A DNA stretch of 64,000 nt from assembly GCF_011317445.1 (NCBI RefSeq), contig NZ_JAAAPL010000001.1:496001-560000 (forward strand), in the 5' to 3' direction. The DNA is from Chelativorans multitrophicus (GTDB lineage Bacteria; Pseudomonadota; Alphaproteobacteria; Rhizobiales; Rhizobiaceae). Positions 45,952-55,062 of the stretch are shown here, one piece after another. The notes beneath the pieces were generated by a model. That model saw nothing but the letters and a program-made list of their open reading frames with translations, did not search any database and had not been told where the DNA came from. Position 1 is the first letter of the stretch, and the number at the start of each line of letters is the position of its first letter. A program made the translations under genes and the position numbers.

Positions 45952-46278
45952 CTAGGGCTTCAATTTCCAAAGCCGCCAAGGGGCCCACCAGGCGTGGCGC
46001 GGCTGCAAGATCTCCGGCACCGGATCGATGCCATGGGTGCCCCCAGGCCCGCAATGCATGACGCGAAAGAGGCCCATCCAGCCGCCCGCCCAAAGCCCAT
46101 GCCGCGCGATTGCCTCATAGGCATATTCCGAGCAGGTCGGGAAGTGCCGGCAGGAATTGCCGATAAATCCAGAGAGTGTGAGCTGATAGAGGCGCACGAA
46201 AGCGGTGCCCAGCACCCTCCCCGGCGTCTTCGGCCACGGGCCGGACCAGTTGCGGGAATATCCTGCGGGCAAGGCCAT
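45952..46278 (-). CDS. yidD: Membrane protein insertion efficiency factor YidD
   Basis: Small inner-membrane-associated protein that assists YidC-dependent insertion. The 108-residue protein has the family core IGNSCRHFPTCSEYAYEAI, GWMGLFRVMHCGPGGTHGID and the amphipathic N-terminal helix before it. The Cys triad (NSC, PTC, HCGPGG) is intact. It starts 4 nt after the IscU-like gene stop, so the two are probably one transcript; the rpmH/rnpA context found elsewhere is absent. Confidence 0.92.
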   Translation of the reverse strand: MALPAGYSRNWSGPWPKTPGRVLGTAFVRLYQLTLSGFIGNSCRHFPTCSEYAYEAIARHGLWAGGWMGLFRVMHCGPGGTHGIDPVPEILQPRHAWWAPWRLWKLKP

Positions 46279-46282
46279 TGGA

Positions 46283-46729
46283 TCAGGCGGCCTTCTCCGC
46301 CGCCTTGCGCTCGATCTGGTCTATGCAGTCCACCACCGCGTCGAAAGTGAGCAAGGTGGAGGCGTGGCGAGCCTTATAGTCGCGCACCGGCTCCAGATAT
46401 TTAAGATCCGCGAAGCGGCCGTCGGGCGGAGCACCGTTCTCCTTGAGCATCAGGCGCATCTTCTCCCGTACGGCCCGAAGCTCTCCGGCACTCGCGCCAA
46501 TGACATTTCGCGCCATAATGGAGGACGACGCCTGGCCAAGCGCGCAGGCGCGCACCTCATGGGCAAAGTCAGTCACCACGCCGTCCGCCATCTTCAGATC
46601 GACCGTTACAGTCGAGCCGCAGAGCTTGGAATGAGCCGTGGCGGTGGCGTCAGGATCCGCCAGCCGGCCGATGCGGCCGATATTGCCGGCAAAGCCAAGA
46701 ATTTTCGCATTATAGACGTCGTCGATCAT
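46283..46729 (-). CDS. IscU/NifU-N-like iron-sulfur scaffold protein
   Basis: A 148-residue protein of the SufU/IscU superfamily. The conserved cysteine regions HSKLCGSTVTVDL and VRACALGQASSSIM provide two of the usual three ligands. The third family position, normally near the C-terminal end, could be VVDCIDQIE, which departs from the IscU pattern. This variant is common in Alphaproteobacteria upstream of yidD. ATG 46729 (MIDDVYNAKIL) is chosen for family length. Confidence 0.82.
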   Translation of the reverse strand: MIDDVYNAKILGFAGNIGRIGRLADPDATATAHSKLCGSTVTVDLKMADGVVTDFAHEVRACALGQASSSIMARNVIGASAGELRAVREKMRLMLKENGAPPDGRFADLKYLEPVRDYKARHASTLLTFDAVVDCIDQIERKAAEKAA

Positions 46730-46802
46730 GAAATTCCGCCTGTCGGCGCCAACTCGGGACAGGATGTCGCGCAAATGGCTTTCATTTGCGCCGCCCAAAA
46801 AC

Positions 46803-46832
46803 TATATAGTGAGGGTATCCGGCGGAGGGCAA
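46803..46832 (-). promoter_or_regulatory. Putative promoter of the IscU-like/yidD genes
   Basis: On the minus strand TTGCCC (46827-46832), an 18-nt spacer and TATATA (46803-46808) lie some 75 nt before ATG 46729. It is in the 236-nt divergent spacer shared with folE; no clear folE promoter is seen. Confidence 0.4.
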
Positions 46833-46965
46833 GATGGTGTGTTCCACCCGCCGGTGCCGCTATGCCGCTTTCGGGCGGGACTGATTGCAGTTCCCAACAA
46901 CCCGCAAAAGGCAGTGACCGTTTAACTCGCTCCTGCGCGACAGGGGCTACGGGAGACGCCTTAAC

Positions 46966-47634
46966 ATGGACGCGATCATCAAGAGCTTCCCGCCTCGTCC
47001 TGACCAGACCTCCGTACCGGCGGAACAGGCCGGCTATCTCGACAAGCCGATCACGGACCGGCCCAGCCGGGAGGAGGCCGAGGCCGCCGTGCGAACGCTT
47101 CTGCGCTGGGCCGGCGACAATCCGGACCGCGAGGGCCTCAAGGAGACGCCAGCGCGTGTGGTGAAAGCGTACCAGGAATTGTTCGGCGGCTATGATCTCT
47201 GTCCGGCCGAGGAACTCGGGCGCACCTTCGAGGAGGTCGCCGGCTATGAGGACATGGTGCTCGTGAAGGACATCCCCTTTCACTCCCACTGCGAGCATCA
47301 CATGGTGCCGATCGTCGGTAAGGCCCATGTGGGCTACTTGCCGGACGGAAAGGTCGTCGGCCTGTCTAAGATCGCGCGCGTTGTGGACATCTTCGCCCGC
47401 CGGCTTCAAACCCAGGAAGCGATAACGGCCCAGATCGCCGGCGCGATCCAGAACGTGCTCCAGCCCCTCGGCGTCGCCGTGATGGTCGAGGCGGAGCACA
47501 TGTGCATGGCCATGCGCGGCGTCCGCAAGCAGGGCGCCAGCACGCTTACGACAACATTTACCGGAGCCTTCAAGACGCGACCTGAAGACCAGGCGCGCTT
47601 TATCACCATGGTCCGCGATTCGCGCAGCGGTTAA
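46966..47634 (+). CDS. folE: GTP cyclohydrolase I
   Basis: Converts GTP to 7,8-dihydroneopterin triphosphate, the first step of tetrahydrofolate synthesis, which supplies the cofactor of GcvT. The 222-residue protein has the zinc ligands C109 and H112 in [11 protein letters not shown] and C180 in EHMCMAMRG, plus [20 protein letters not shown]. The N-terminal ~35 residues are a variable extension. hisI follows after 3 nt. Confidence 0.96.
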
Positions 47635-47637
47635 GCC

Positions 47638-48057
47638 ATGCAAGCCTCGGAACTTCGCTTCGCGCCTCCCTCAGCCGACAAAAGCGCGCTGGAGGAAGGC
47701 AGGCTTTTTACGCCGCGCTTCGATGCGAACGGCCTTATCACGGCGGTTGTCACCGACGCCGGGGACGGCACGCTCCTCATGGTGGCGCATATGAACGCCG
47801 AGGCGCTGGCGAAGACACTAGAAACGGGCATCGCCCATTACTGGTCGCGTTCCCGCTCAAGCCTCTGGAAGAAGGGGGAAACCTCCGGCAACCTGCAGCA
47901 TGTGGAGTCGATCAGCACCGACTGCGATCAGGATGCTGTTCTTCTCAAGGTGCGCGTCGGGGGCGAGGGTGCAACTTGTCATACCGGCCGACGTTCCTGC
48001 TTCTATAGGAACGTGAAAGTTGAGGACGGCCGCCCAATTCTGACCGAAAACGGGTGA
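47638..48057 (+). CDS. hisI: Phosphoribosyl-AMP cyclohydrolase
   Basis: Third step of histidine biosynthesis (PRA-CH); stand-alone form without the HisE domain, as in Alphaproteobacteria. The 139-residue protein has [50 protein letters not shown] (metal-binding Asp/Cys) and [11 protein letters not shown] (zinc cysteines). It is translationally close to folE (3 nt), a pairing often kept in rhizobia. Confidence 0.96.
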   Translation: MQASELRFAPPSADKSALEEGRLFTPRFDANGLITAVVTDAGDGTLLMVAHMNAEALAKTLETGIAHYWSRSRSSLWKKGETSGNLQHVESISTDCDQDAVLLKVRVGGEGATCHTGRRSCFYRNVKVEDGRPILTENG

Positions 48058-48166
48058 AATTCTCGCTTTCGGGTGAGCGGAGTCACCAATTCGGATCTTT
48101 GCCGTCCCGGATTCATGAATTTATTACGGTCCCTTGGCATTGTTGCCTGGGGCGTAGGAGATTGCG

Positions 48167-49147
48167 ATGCTCGATTGGGGACCGCTCCGCGGAAAATCCG
48201 AGGGCAGTGACAACAACGCCATGAAGCCTCCGGCTAAGCAGCTTCACGCCGCCGACCAAGGACCAGCTATCGCACTGGCGCTCGGCGGAGGCGCCGCGCG
48301 CGGCTGGGCCCATATCGGGGTGCTGCGCGCACTGGACGAGGCCGGTATTCGAATTTCCATGATCGCGGGCACCTCCATCGGCGCGCTTGTGGGCGGCTGT
48401 TATCTTGCCGGTAAGCTGGATGCGCTCGAAGAGTTTGCGCGTTCGCTGACCCGCCGCCGCATCCTGGGTCTGCTCGATCTCAATTTCGGCGGCAGCGGGC
48501 TCCTGGGCGGCATGAAGCTCACTCAGAGAATGCAGGAGCACCTCAACGGGCTCACCTTCGAGGATTTGCCGAAACCGTTCGTCTGCGTCGCGGCGGAAAT
48601 CCGCACCGGGCATGAAATCTGGATTTCCAGTGGTTCCCTTATCACGGCCATGCGGGCCTCCTACGCCCTGCCGGGCGTTTTCGAGCCGGTGGTCTGCAAC
48701 GGCCGCGTGCTCATCGACGGCGCGCTTGTCAATCCCGTTCCCGTAACAGTCTGCCGGGCGCACGAGCAGCCGCTCGTCGTGGCCGTCAATCTCCATTACG
48801 ACGTCTTTGGCCGGGCGGCAGTCATCCGGCACAGCGCCGACCTGCCGGAAAAGGAAGGCAAGCCCCTGGACGGCGAAAAGGCGCCTCTGCTTGTCGACAA
48901 AGGTCCACGGCGGCACGAAATGCGGCTTGGCATTACCGGAGTGATGGTCGAGGCCTTCAACATCATCCAGGACCGCATTTCCCGCGCGCGTCTGGCGGGC
49001 GATCCGCCGGACCTGTCGCTCCAGCCGAAGCTTGGCCACATCGGGCTGACGGAGTTCTACCGTGCGGGCGAAGCGATCGATGTCGGCTATGAGACGACCA
49101 AGTCCCAGCTTGCCGATCTGGAACGCATGCTGAGCGTCTTGACCTAG
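48167..49147 (+). CDS. Patatin-like phospholipase (RssA/NTE family)
   Basis: Serine lipase-type hydrolase with a Ser-Asp dyad. The 326-residue protein shows the oxyanion motif ALGGGAARGWAHIGVL (about 38-53), nucleophile GTSIG (Ser70) and the DGA motif in LIDGALVNPVP. The rest resembles bacterial RssA-type proteins of unknown physiological substrate. ATG 48167 has AGGAG 7 nt upstream. It lies 109 nt after hisI; read-through is possible. Confidence 0.87.
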   Translation: MLDWGPLRGKSEGSDNNAMKPPAKQLHAADQGPAIALALGGGAARGWAHIGVLRALDEAGIRISMIAGTSIGALVGGCYLAGKLDALEEFARSLTRRRILGLLDLNFGGSGLLGGMKLTQRMQEHLNGLTFEDLPKPFVCVAAEIRTGHEIWISSGSLITAMRASYALPGVFEPVVCNGRVLIDGALVNPVPVTVCRAHEQPLVVAVNLHYDVFGRAAVIRHSADLPEKEGKPLDGEKAPLLVDKGPRRHEMRLGITGVMVEAFNIIQDRISRARLAGDPPDLSLQPKLGHIGLTEFYRAGEAIDVGYETTKSQLADLERMLSVLT

Positions 49148-49495
49148 CCGTAGAGTGAAAGGCGCGGAGTTGCGCGCGTGCCCTCTTCTGCAAATGCCTG
49201 CAGGGTGAGCAAGGCAGAATGCCGGACGCGCCACTTCAGGTTTTTGCCGAAGCGTATCCACCATTCGTATAGCGAAACTGCAGGTGATGCGAGAGATCGC
49301 GCCGGCAATTGACCTTCTTTCATTGCGGCTGATTGAAAGTAAAAACCCCAGCCTCCGGCCATAATCTCGGAACAAAAGCAAGGGCTGTGAATGTCATAGA
49401 TATTTCATATGGATTTTATGAGCGTGACACACTCGGAACCCTAATGTGCGGCGCATGTGGAGTTGAATTATCTCCGCCATTGAAAGGAGTTCTGG
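49148..49495. other. Spacer before the peptide-type ABC operon
   Basis: No confident gene. A minus-strand frame (49144-49323, 59 residues, includes SLYEWWIRFGKNLKWRVRH) has no Shine-Dalgarno and is probably not coding. The right half is AT-richer and holds a possible operator-like dyad CATAG...TATG near 49392-49420. It ends in GAAAGGAG (about 49482-49489), the ribosome binding site of the binding-protein gene. Confidence 0.35.
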
Positions 49496-51124
49496 ATGTT
49501 TACGCTCAATCGACGGCGAGCGCTCGGCTTGCTTGGTGCCACCGCGGGCAGCATCGCCCTGCCACGTTTCGCGATCGGCCAGACGGCTCGCCCGTCCGTC
49601 ACCATCGCGGTGCAAAAGATCACCAACAACAACACGCTCGACATTTGGTATGAGCAGTCCAATGTCGGCGAGCGTGTATTCTTCCCCAACCTCTGGGAAG
49701 GGTTGATCCTGCGCGATTGGATGGGCAACCAGGGCCCCGTTCCCGGGCTTGCCACAGAATGGCGGCGCATCGACGACAAGACGCTCGAGCTCACGCTGCG
49801 CCAGGGCGTGAAGTTCCACAATGGGGACGAATTGACCGCCGAGGATGTGGTGTTCAGTTTCTCGGCAGAGCGCGTCTTTGGCGACACGCAGCCCGCTGGC
49901 GGCAGAACCATCTTCGAGACCGATCACAAACCAACCACGGTCAAAGAGCTGCCCGCGAGCGTGCCGGGCATCGGCCGCCGTCTGTGGCCGGCTCTGGCCG
50001 GCGTCGAGGCGGTGGACAAATACACGGTGCGTTTCCACAATGCCACGCCGGATGTGACGCTCGAAGGGCGCCTCTATTCCCACGGCAGCCAGATCGCCAA
50101 CCGTCGTGCCTGGGATGAGGCTTCCTCCTACAACGACTGGGCGCGCAAGCCCATCACCACTGGCCCCTATATGGTCGGCGAATACCGGCCCGACGTTTCG
50201 CTGACGCTGGTTGCCTTCGACGACTACTGGGGCGGGCGGCCGCCGCTGGAGCAGATCCGCTTCGTCGAGGTGCCGGAAGTATCCTCGCGCGTGAACGGCC
50301 TCTTGTCGGGCGAATATGATTTCGCCTGCGACCTGCCGCCGGATCAGATCGCCGCGGTGCAATCCGCTCCGGGTTTCGAGGTCCAGAACTCCACGATCTG
50401 GAATCACCGCATTTCCGTCTTCAACACGCAGATCCCGATACTGGCCGATCCGCTTGTGCGCCGCGCCATGACGCATTCGATCGACCGTCAGGCCATCGTC
50501 GATTCGCTCTGGGGCGGCCAGACGGTCATCCCGGCCGGGCTGCAGTTCGAATCATTCGGCGACATGTTTGTACAGGGCTGGACTGTTCCGGAATTCAATC
50601 CTGAACTGGCGCGCGATCTGTTGCGGCAGGCGAACTACAAGGGCGACCCGATCCCTTATCGCCTGCTGAACAACTATTATACGAACCAGACACCCACGGC
50701 GCAGATCCTGGTCGAGATGTGGAAGCAGGTGGGCCTCAATGTCGAGATCGAGATGAAGGAGAACTGGGCTCAGATCCATGAGCCGGCCGGGGTGAAGGGT
50801 GTACGCGACTGGTCGGCGTCCAACACCATCAACGACCCGATCACCCCGATGGTGGTGCAGTTCGGCCCCAATGGCGAGGTCCAGCAGAAGCAGGACTGGA
50901 CCAACGCCGAGGTGAACGAGCTTTCCGTCGTGATGGAAACCTCGACCGACAAGGCAAAGCGCAAGCAGGCTTTCGCCCGCATGCTGGAAATCTGCGAGCG
51001 CGAGGACCCCGCCTATACGGTTCTGCACCAGAACGCCGTTTTCACCGGCATGAAGTCTTCCCTGAAGTGGAAGGCGGCTCCCGCCTTCGCAATGGACTTC
51101 CGCAGTTCCAACTGGACGAGCTGA
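49496..51124 (+). CDS. Periplasmic substrate-binding protein of a peptide/opine-type ABC transporter (family 5)
   Basis: Solute-binding protein of the DppA/OppA cluster (542 residues). An N-terminal export signal with twin-arginine-like NRRRALGLLGATAGSIAL precedes the mature part. Family 5 signatures include PNLWEGLILRDW, ELTLRQGVKFHNGDELTAED, TTGPYMVGEYRPD and NTQIPILADPLVRRAMTHSI. The ligand is not deducible; the phosphodiesterase gene downstream makes a phosphodiester sugar conjugate possible. Close to this group is AccA, the agrocinopine-binding protein, which has the same fold. First gene of the operon. Confidence 0.88.
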   Translation: MFTLNRRRALGLLGATAGSIALPRFAIGQTARPSVTIAVQKITNNNTLDIWYEQSNVGERVFFPNLWEGLILRDWMGNQGPVPGLATEWRRIDDKTLELTLRQGVKFHNGDELTAEDVVFSFSAERVFGDTQPAGGRTIFETDHKPTTVKELPASVPGIGRRLWPALAGVEAVDKYTVRFHNATPDVTLEGRLYSHGSQIANRRAWDEASSYNDWARKPITTGPYMVGEYRPDVSLTLVAFDDYWGGRPPLEQIRFVEVPEVSSRVNGLLSGEYDFACDLPPDQIAAVQSAPGFEVQNSTIWNHRISVFNTQIPILADPLVRRAMTHSIDRQAIVDSLWGGQTVIPAGLQFESFGDMFVQGWTVPEFNPELARDLLRQANYKGDPIPYRLLNNYYTNQTPTAQILVEMWKQVGLNVEIEMKENWAQIHEPAGVKGVRDWSASNTINDPITPMVVQFGPNGEVQQKQDWTNAEVNELSVVMETSTDKAKRKQAFARMLEICEREDPAYTVLHQNAVFTGMKSSLKWKAAPAFAMDFRSSNWTS

Positions 51125-51136
51125 ACGCCACAGGCA

Positions 51137-51163
51137 GGCTCCGGCGCTTCGGCCGCCGGAGCC
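51137..51163 (+). terminator. Stable hairpin after the binding-protein gene
   Basis: Ten-bp perfect arms GGCTCCGGCG / CGCCGGAGCC around a UUCG-type loop begin 13 nt after the stop codon and are followed by AAGCTCTTTT. It probably acts as a partial terminator or 3' stabiliser that keeps binding-protein mRNA in excess over the transporter genes. Confidence 0.6.
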
Positions 51164-51227
51164 AAGCTCTTTTCCAATAGCGTCCATGGGCGTCGCTCGC
51201 GATGGGCCTGCAAACCGCGGAAGAGGC

Positions 51228-52241
51228 ATGAGCACGCAAACACCTAACCTCGTGGAACTGCGGGATCTGAAAGTGGCCTTCGATGGCGTTCAGGTCCTGC
51301 ACGGGATCAATCTCGACGTGGCGCATGGAGACGCGCTTGGCCTTGTCGGGGAGTCGGGCTGTGGCAAATCCGTAACCTGGCTGGCGGCCCTTGGCCTGCT
51401 GCCGGGCAAAGCCAGCGTCACCGGCTCCGTTCGTCTTGGAGGAATGGAACTTTCCACCGCGCCACGGCCGGTCCTTGAGAAAGTGCGCGGCAAGCGGATT
51501 GCGATGATATTTCAGGATCCGTCGAGCTCGCTCAATCCGGTCCTGCGCATCGGCCGGCAGATAACGGAGGCGCTTGCCATCCATCGCGGCCTGACCGGCG
51601 AGGCTGCCAGAGCCGAAGCGCTGCGTCTGATGGATATGGTGGGTATCCCCGATCCCAGGCGCCGTTTCGATCAGTATTCGCATGAGTTTTCGGGCGGGCA
51701 GTGCCAGCGCTTGATGATCGCCATCGCGCTTGCCGGCGAGCCCGATCTCTTGATTGCCGACGAGCCCACGACGGCGCTCGATGCGACTATCCAGGCGCAG
51801 ATCCTCGACCTACTGGCAGAACTGAAGAGGGAGACCGGCATGGCGCTGGTTTTCATCAGCCACGATCTCGGTGCGGTCTCTCAGGTTTGTGAGAGCGTCT
51901 GCGTGATGTATGCCGGCCGCATCGTCGAACAGGGCACGGTCGATCAGCTGTTTTCCGAACCCCGGCACCCCTATACGCGGGGCCTGTTCGACGCCATTCC
52001 CCGCCTCCACGGTACTCGCGAAAGGCTGATCCCCATTCCCGGCACGGTGCCGAACCCGAGGGAGCTGCCGCGCGGCTGTGCGTTCTCGCCGCGCTGCCCC
52101 AAGGCGAGCAACTTCTGCCACACAAACAGCCCGCGGCTGCTTCTTCAGCCCGACGGAAGCAGCCTTGCCTGCGTGCATCCAGTCGAGGTCGCCGGAACCG
52201 GCGCGGGCAAGGCCCGCATTTTCGAAGAAGTGATGCAATGA
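51228..52241 (+). CDS. Peptide-type ABC transporter ATP-binding protein (OppD/DppD-like)
   Basis: First of two ATPase subunits (337 residues). Walker [10 protein letters not shown]-loop [13 protein letters not shown], signature [15 protein letters not shown], Walker [13 protein letters not shown] and a C-terminal oligopeptide-transporter domain with three cysteines (GCAFSPRCP...NFC). The signature has Cys where OppD usually has Met (GGMxQR), a minor variation. ATG 51228 (MSTQTPN) has GAAGAGG upstream. It overlaps the next gene by 4 nt. Confidence 0.92.
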   Translation: MSTQTPNLVELRDLKVAFDGVQVLHGINLDVAHGDALGLVGESGCGKSVTWLAALGLLPGKASVTGSVRLGGMELSTAPRPVLEKVRGKRIAMIFQDPSSSLNPVLRIGRQITEALAIHRGLTGEAARAEALRLMDMVGIPDPRRRFDQYSHEFSGGQCQRLMIAIALAGEPDLLIADEPTTALDATIQAQILDLLAELKRETGMALVFISHDLGAVSQVCESVCVMYAGRIVEQGTVDQLFSEPRHPYTRGLFDAIPRLHGTRERLIPIPGTVPNPRELPRGCAFSPRCPKASNFCHTNSPRLLLQPDGSSLACVHPVEVAGTGAGKARIFEEVMQ

Positions 52242-53218
52242 TACCTTTGATCGAGGCGAGAGGGCTCGTCCGCATCTATGAGATTCGCAAGGGGCCCTTC
52301 AGCCGCCCGCAACCGGTGCGCGCCGTCGACGACCTTTCCCTGTCGGTTATGCCAGGCGAAACTGTGGGCATTGTGGGCGAATCCGGCTCGGGAAAATCGA
52401 CCCTCGGGCGCATGCTTCTCGGGATAGACCGGGCGCAGGCGGGTGAGGTCATCTTCGACGGGCGGCAGATGCCGCCGCTGCACAGCCAGCAATGGCGCGC
52501 TCTGCGGGCGAAGATGCAGCTGGTCTATCAGGATCCGCTTGCCGCGCTCGACCGGCGCCTAACGATCTCGGCACAGATCGGCGAGCCGCTGGATATTCAT
52601 GGGATCGGCAGCAAAGAGGAACGCAAAGAGCGCGTGCGCGAGCTGATGGGTGCCGTCGGCCTCAGGCCCGACCAAGCCGGGCGCTATCCGCACGAGCTTT
52701 CCGGAGGGCAACGCCAGCGCGCCGTCATCGCGCGCGCGCTCGCCGCCCGCCCCTCGCTTCTGATCTGTGACGAGCCGGTGTCGGCTCTGGATGTCTCGAT
52801 CCAGGCGCAGGTCGTCAATATGCTGCGCGATCTCCAGGAGCAGAACGGCATCGCCATGGTCTTCATCAGCCATGACCTCAAGGTCGTGCGCAACATCGCC
52901 GACCGCGTGGCGGTGATGTATCTCGGCAAGATCGTGGAGGAAGGCTCCTCCGACACGATTTTCCAGTTCCCGCGTCATCCCTATACGAAGGCATTGGTCT
53001 CAAGCGTGCCGGTCCCCGGCAAGCGGCTGCAGGGCCGGGTCATCCTCCAGGGGGAGCCGCCCAATCCGGCCGCCCGCCCTTCGGGCTGCGCCTTCCATCC
53101 CCGCTGCCCGCTGGCAACCGACATCTGCCGCACCAGAACGCCTGAGCTGCGCCGGATCGAGACGGGCCGCACGGCCGCCTGCCACCTCTTGGCGAATGAC
53201 CTCGCCGTGGCAGCCTAA
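52238..53218 (+). CDS. Peptide-type ABC transporter ATP-binding protein (OppF/DppF-like)
   Basis: Second ATPase subunit (326 residues). Walker A GESGSGKSTLGRML, QDPLAALDRRLTI after the Q-loop, signature LSGGQRQRAVIARAL, Walker B LLICDEPVSALDVS and the C-terminal cysteine-containing segment GCAFHPRCPLATDIC. The ATGA overlap with the preceding ATPase gene indicates coupled translation. Confidence 0.92.
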   Translation: MIPLIEARGLVRIYEIRKGPFSRPQPVRAVDDLSLSVMPGETVGIVGESGSGKSTLGRMLLGIDRAQAGEVIFDGRQMPPLHSQQWRALRAKMQLVYQDPLAALDRRLTISAQIGEPLDIHGIGSKEERKERVRELMGAVGLRPDQAGRYPHELSGGQRQRAVIARALAARPSLLICDEPVSALDVSIQAQVVNMLRDLQEQNGIAMVFISHDLKVVRNIADRVAVMYLGKIVEEGSSDTIFQFPRHPYTKALVSSVPVPGKRLQGRVILQGEPPNPAARPSGCAFHPRCPLATDICRTRTPELRRIETGRTAACHLLANDLAVAA

Positions 53219-53228
53219 GGAAACAGAA

Positions 53229-54155
53229 ATGGTTCAGTTCGTCCTCACGAGGCTCCTCCGGGCTGTCATCACGATTGCCGCCGTCGTCACCTTCGCATTT
53301 GTCGTGCTGCGCATGTCGGGCGATCCGGCACAGGTGATGCTCGGCCCCGACGTGCCGCAGGAGTCGGTCGACGCTTTCCGCCGCGCCTGGGGGCTCGATC
53401 AGCCGCTCTGGGTACAATACTTCGCCTATCTCAAATCGATCCTCACAGGCGATTTCGGCGTCTCGATGCGCGACAAGGCCCCAGCCATCCAACTGGTGCT
53501 GGAACGCGTGCCTGCCACGCTGCAGCTGACGCTTCCAGCCCTCTTCCTGAAGCTCCTGATTGGCATTCCGGCCGGCGTCTATGCCGCCCTGCACCGGCAG
53601 AGCGTCACGGATCGCGGCGTGATCCTGGCTTCGATCATCGGCTTCACGATACCGTCCTTCGTGTTGGGGTTGCTCCTCGTGCTGATCTTCTCGGTGACGT
53701 TCGGCGTGCTGCCGTCAGGAGGACAGGACACCTGGATGCACGGCATCCTCCCGACGCTTACCTTGAGCATCGGCGGCATCGGCATTCTCGCCCGCTTTTC
53801 GCGTAGCGCCATGATCGAGGTGATGGGCCAGCCATTCATCCGCACGGCTTCGGCCAAGGGCCTGAAATGGCGCGAGGTCGTCTGGGGGCACGCGCTGCCC
53901 AATGCCGCGATCCCGATCGTCACGATAGTGGGCTTCATGGTTGGTTCGCTCATCGCCGGCGCCGTGGTGGTGGAATCGATCTTCTCATGGCCGGGGATCG
54001 GCAGGCTGCTGGTCGTATCTGTCACGAACCGCGACCTCGCCGTCGTGCAGTGTATCCTCCTCATCATCGCAGCCGCCATGGTGATTTCCAACCTGGTTGT
54101 GGACCTCCTCTACGGCTGGCTCGACCCGCGACTGCGCGCGCATGTCGCGCATTAG
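53229..54155 (+). CDS. Peptide-type ABC transporter permease (OppB/DppB-like)
   Basis: Membrane subunit of 308 residues with six predicted helices. It has the OppB N-terminal domain (FVVLRMSGDPAQVMLGPDVP, WVQYFAYLKSILTGDFGVSM) and the permease EAA-like loop RTASAKGLKWREVVWGHALP. ATG 53229 is 10 nt after the previous stop, with AAGGAAAC as a modest ribosome site. Confidence 0.92.
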   Translation: MVQFVLTRLLRAVITIAAVVTFAFVVLRMSGDPAQVMLGPDVPQESVDAFRRAWGLDQPLWVQYFAYLKSILTGDFGVSMRDKAPAIQLVLERVPATLQLTLPALFLKLLIGIPAGVYAALHRQSVTDRGVILASIIGFTIPSFVLGLLLVLIFSVTFGVLPSGGQDTWMHGILPTLTLSIGGIGILARFSRSAMIEVMGQPFIRTASAKGLKWREVVWGHALPNAAIPIVTIVGFMVGSLIAGAVVVESIFSWPGIGRLLVVSVTNRDLAVVQCILLIIAAAMVISNLVVDLLYGWLDPRLRAHVAH

Positions 54156-54171
54156 GTAACAGGAAGAAGGC

Positions 54172-55053
54172 ATGTCCTCGGCAGATCTGACCCAAACGCA
54201 ACAGACGCCACGCCCGGCTTTCGGCATTCTGGCCCGCATTCGCCGTCAGGTGCCGGCTTCCGTAGGGTTTGGCATCTTGTGGCTCGCTGCCATGGTGCTG
54301 ATTGCGATCCTGGCCGATTGGCTGCGTCCCTACGGCATCACCGCCATGGATCTGACCAGCCGCCTCTCCCCGCCGGGAACCCCCGGCCATTGGCTGGGTA
54401 CCGACGAGCTTGGCCGGGACGTGCTCTCCCGCCTCATCCAGTCAATCCGCGTTTCGCTGGTCATCGCCTTCGGCGCGACCATCATCTCCGCCGTCTTTGG
54501 AACTACGCTCGGCTTTCTGGCCGCCCAGTTCCGCGGCACGGTCGAGCATCTGGTGCTCGTGCTTGCAGACTTTCAAGCCGCCTTGCCCTTTCTCATCATG
54601 TCGCTGGCAGTTCTGGCCTTCTTTGGCTCCTCCATGATGCTCCTGGTCTGCCTCATGGGCTTCTACGGCTGGGAGAGATATGCGCGCATAGCGCGCGGGC
54701 TTGCGATTTCGGCCGGGGCGCAGGGCTATGCCGCGTCTGTGGTCCAGCTTGGGGCCAACCCCGCCCGCGTCTATTTCCGGCACATATTGCCCAACGTCGC
54801 CTCGACGCTGATCGTCTCGATGACACTCACCTTTCCCGAGATCATTCTCATGGAAAGCGGGCTCTCCTTCCTCGGCCTCGGCGTGCAGCCGCCGGAATCG
54901 AGCCTCGGCAACATGGTCGGGTTCGGGCGTGAATATCTCACCAGCGCACCATGGATCATGCTCGCGCCTGCGGCCGTGATCATGGTGACAACGCTTTCCA
55001 TATCGCTTGTCGGGGACTGGCTTCGCGACAAGCTCGACCCAACCATCCGCTAA
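54172..55053 (+). CDS. Peptide-type ABC transporter permease (OppC/DppC-like)
   Basis: Second membrane subunit (293 residues). It has the OppC-type N-terminal helix (FGILWLAAMVLIAILADWL), the marker PPGTPGHWLGTDELGRDVLS and RVYFRHILPNVASTLIVSMT near the cytoplasmic coupling loop, with SGLSFLGLGVQPPESSLGNM. It completes a full five-gene importer (binding protein, two ATPases, two permeases). Confidence 0.93.
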   Translation: MSSADLTQTQQTPRPAFGILARIRRQVPASVGFGILWLAAMVLIAILADWLRPYGITAMDLTSRLSPPGTPGHWLGTDELGRDVLSRLIQSIRVSLVIAFGATIISAVFGTTLGFLAAQFRGTVEHLVLVLADFQAALPFLIMSLAVLAFFGSSMMLLVCLMGFYGWERYARIARGLAISAGAQGYAASVVQLGANPARVYFRHILPNVASTLIVSMTLTFPEIILMESGLSFLGLGVQPPESSLGNMVGFGREYLTSAPWIMLAPAAVIMVTTLSISLVGDWLRDKLDPTIR

Positions 55054-55062
55054 GAGGTAGCC

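Noticed and set aside
49144-49362. Minus-strand frame of 59-72 codons before the ABC operon
   Set aside because: No Shine-Dalgarno at either ATG and no recognisable family; noted only as part of the spacer.
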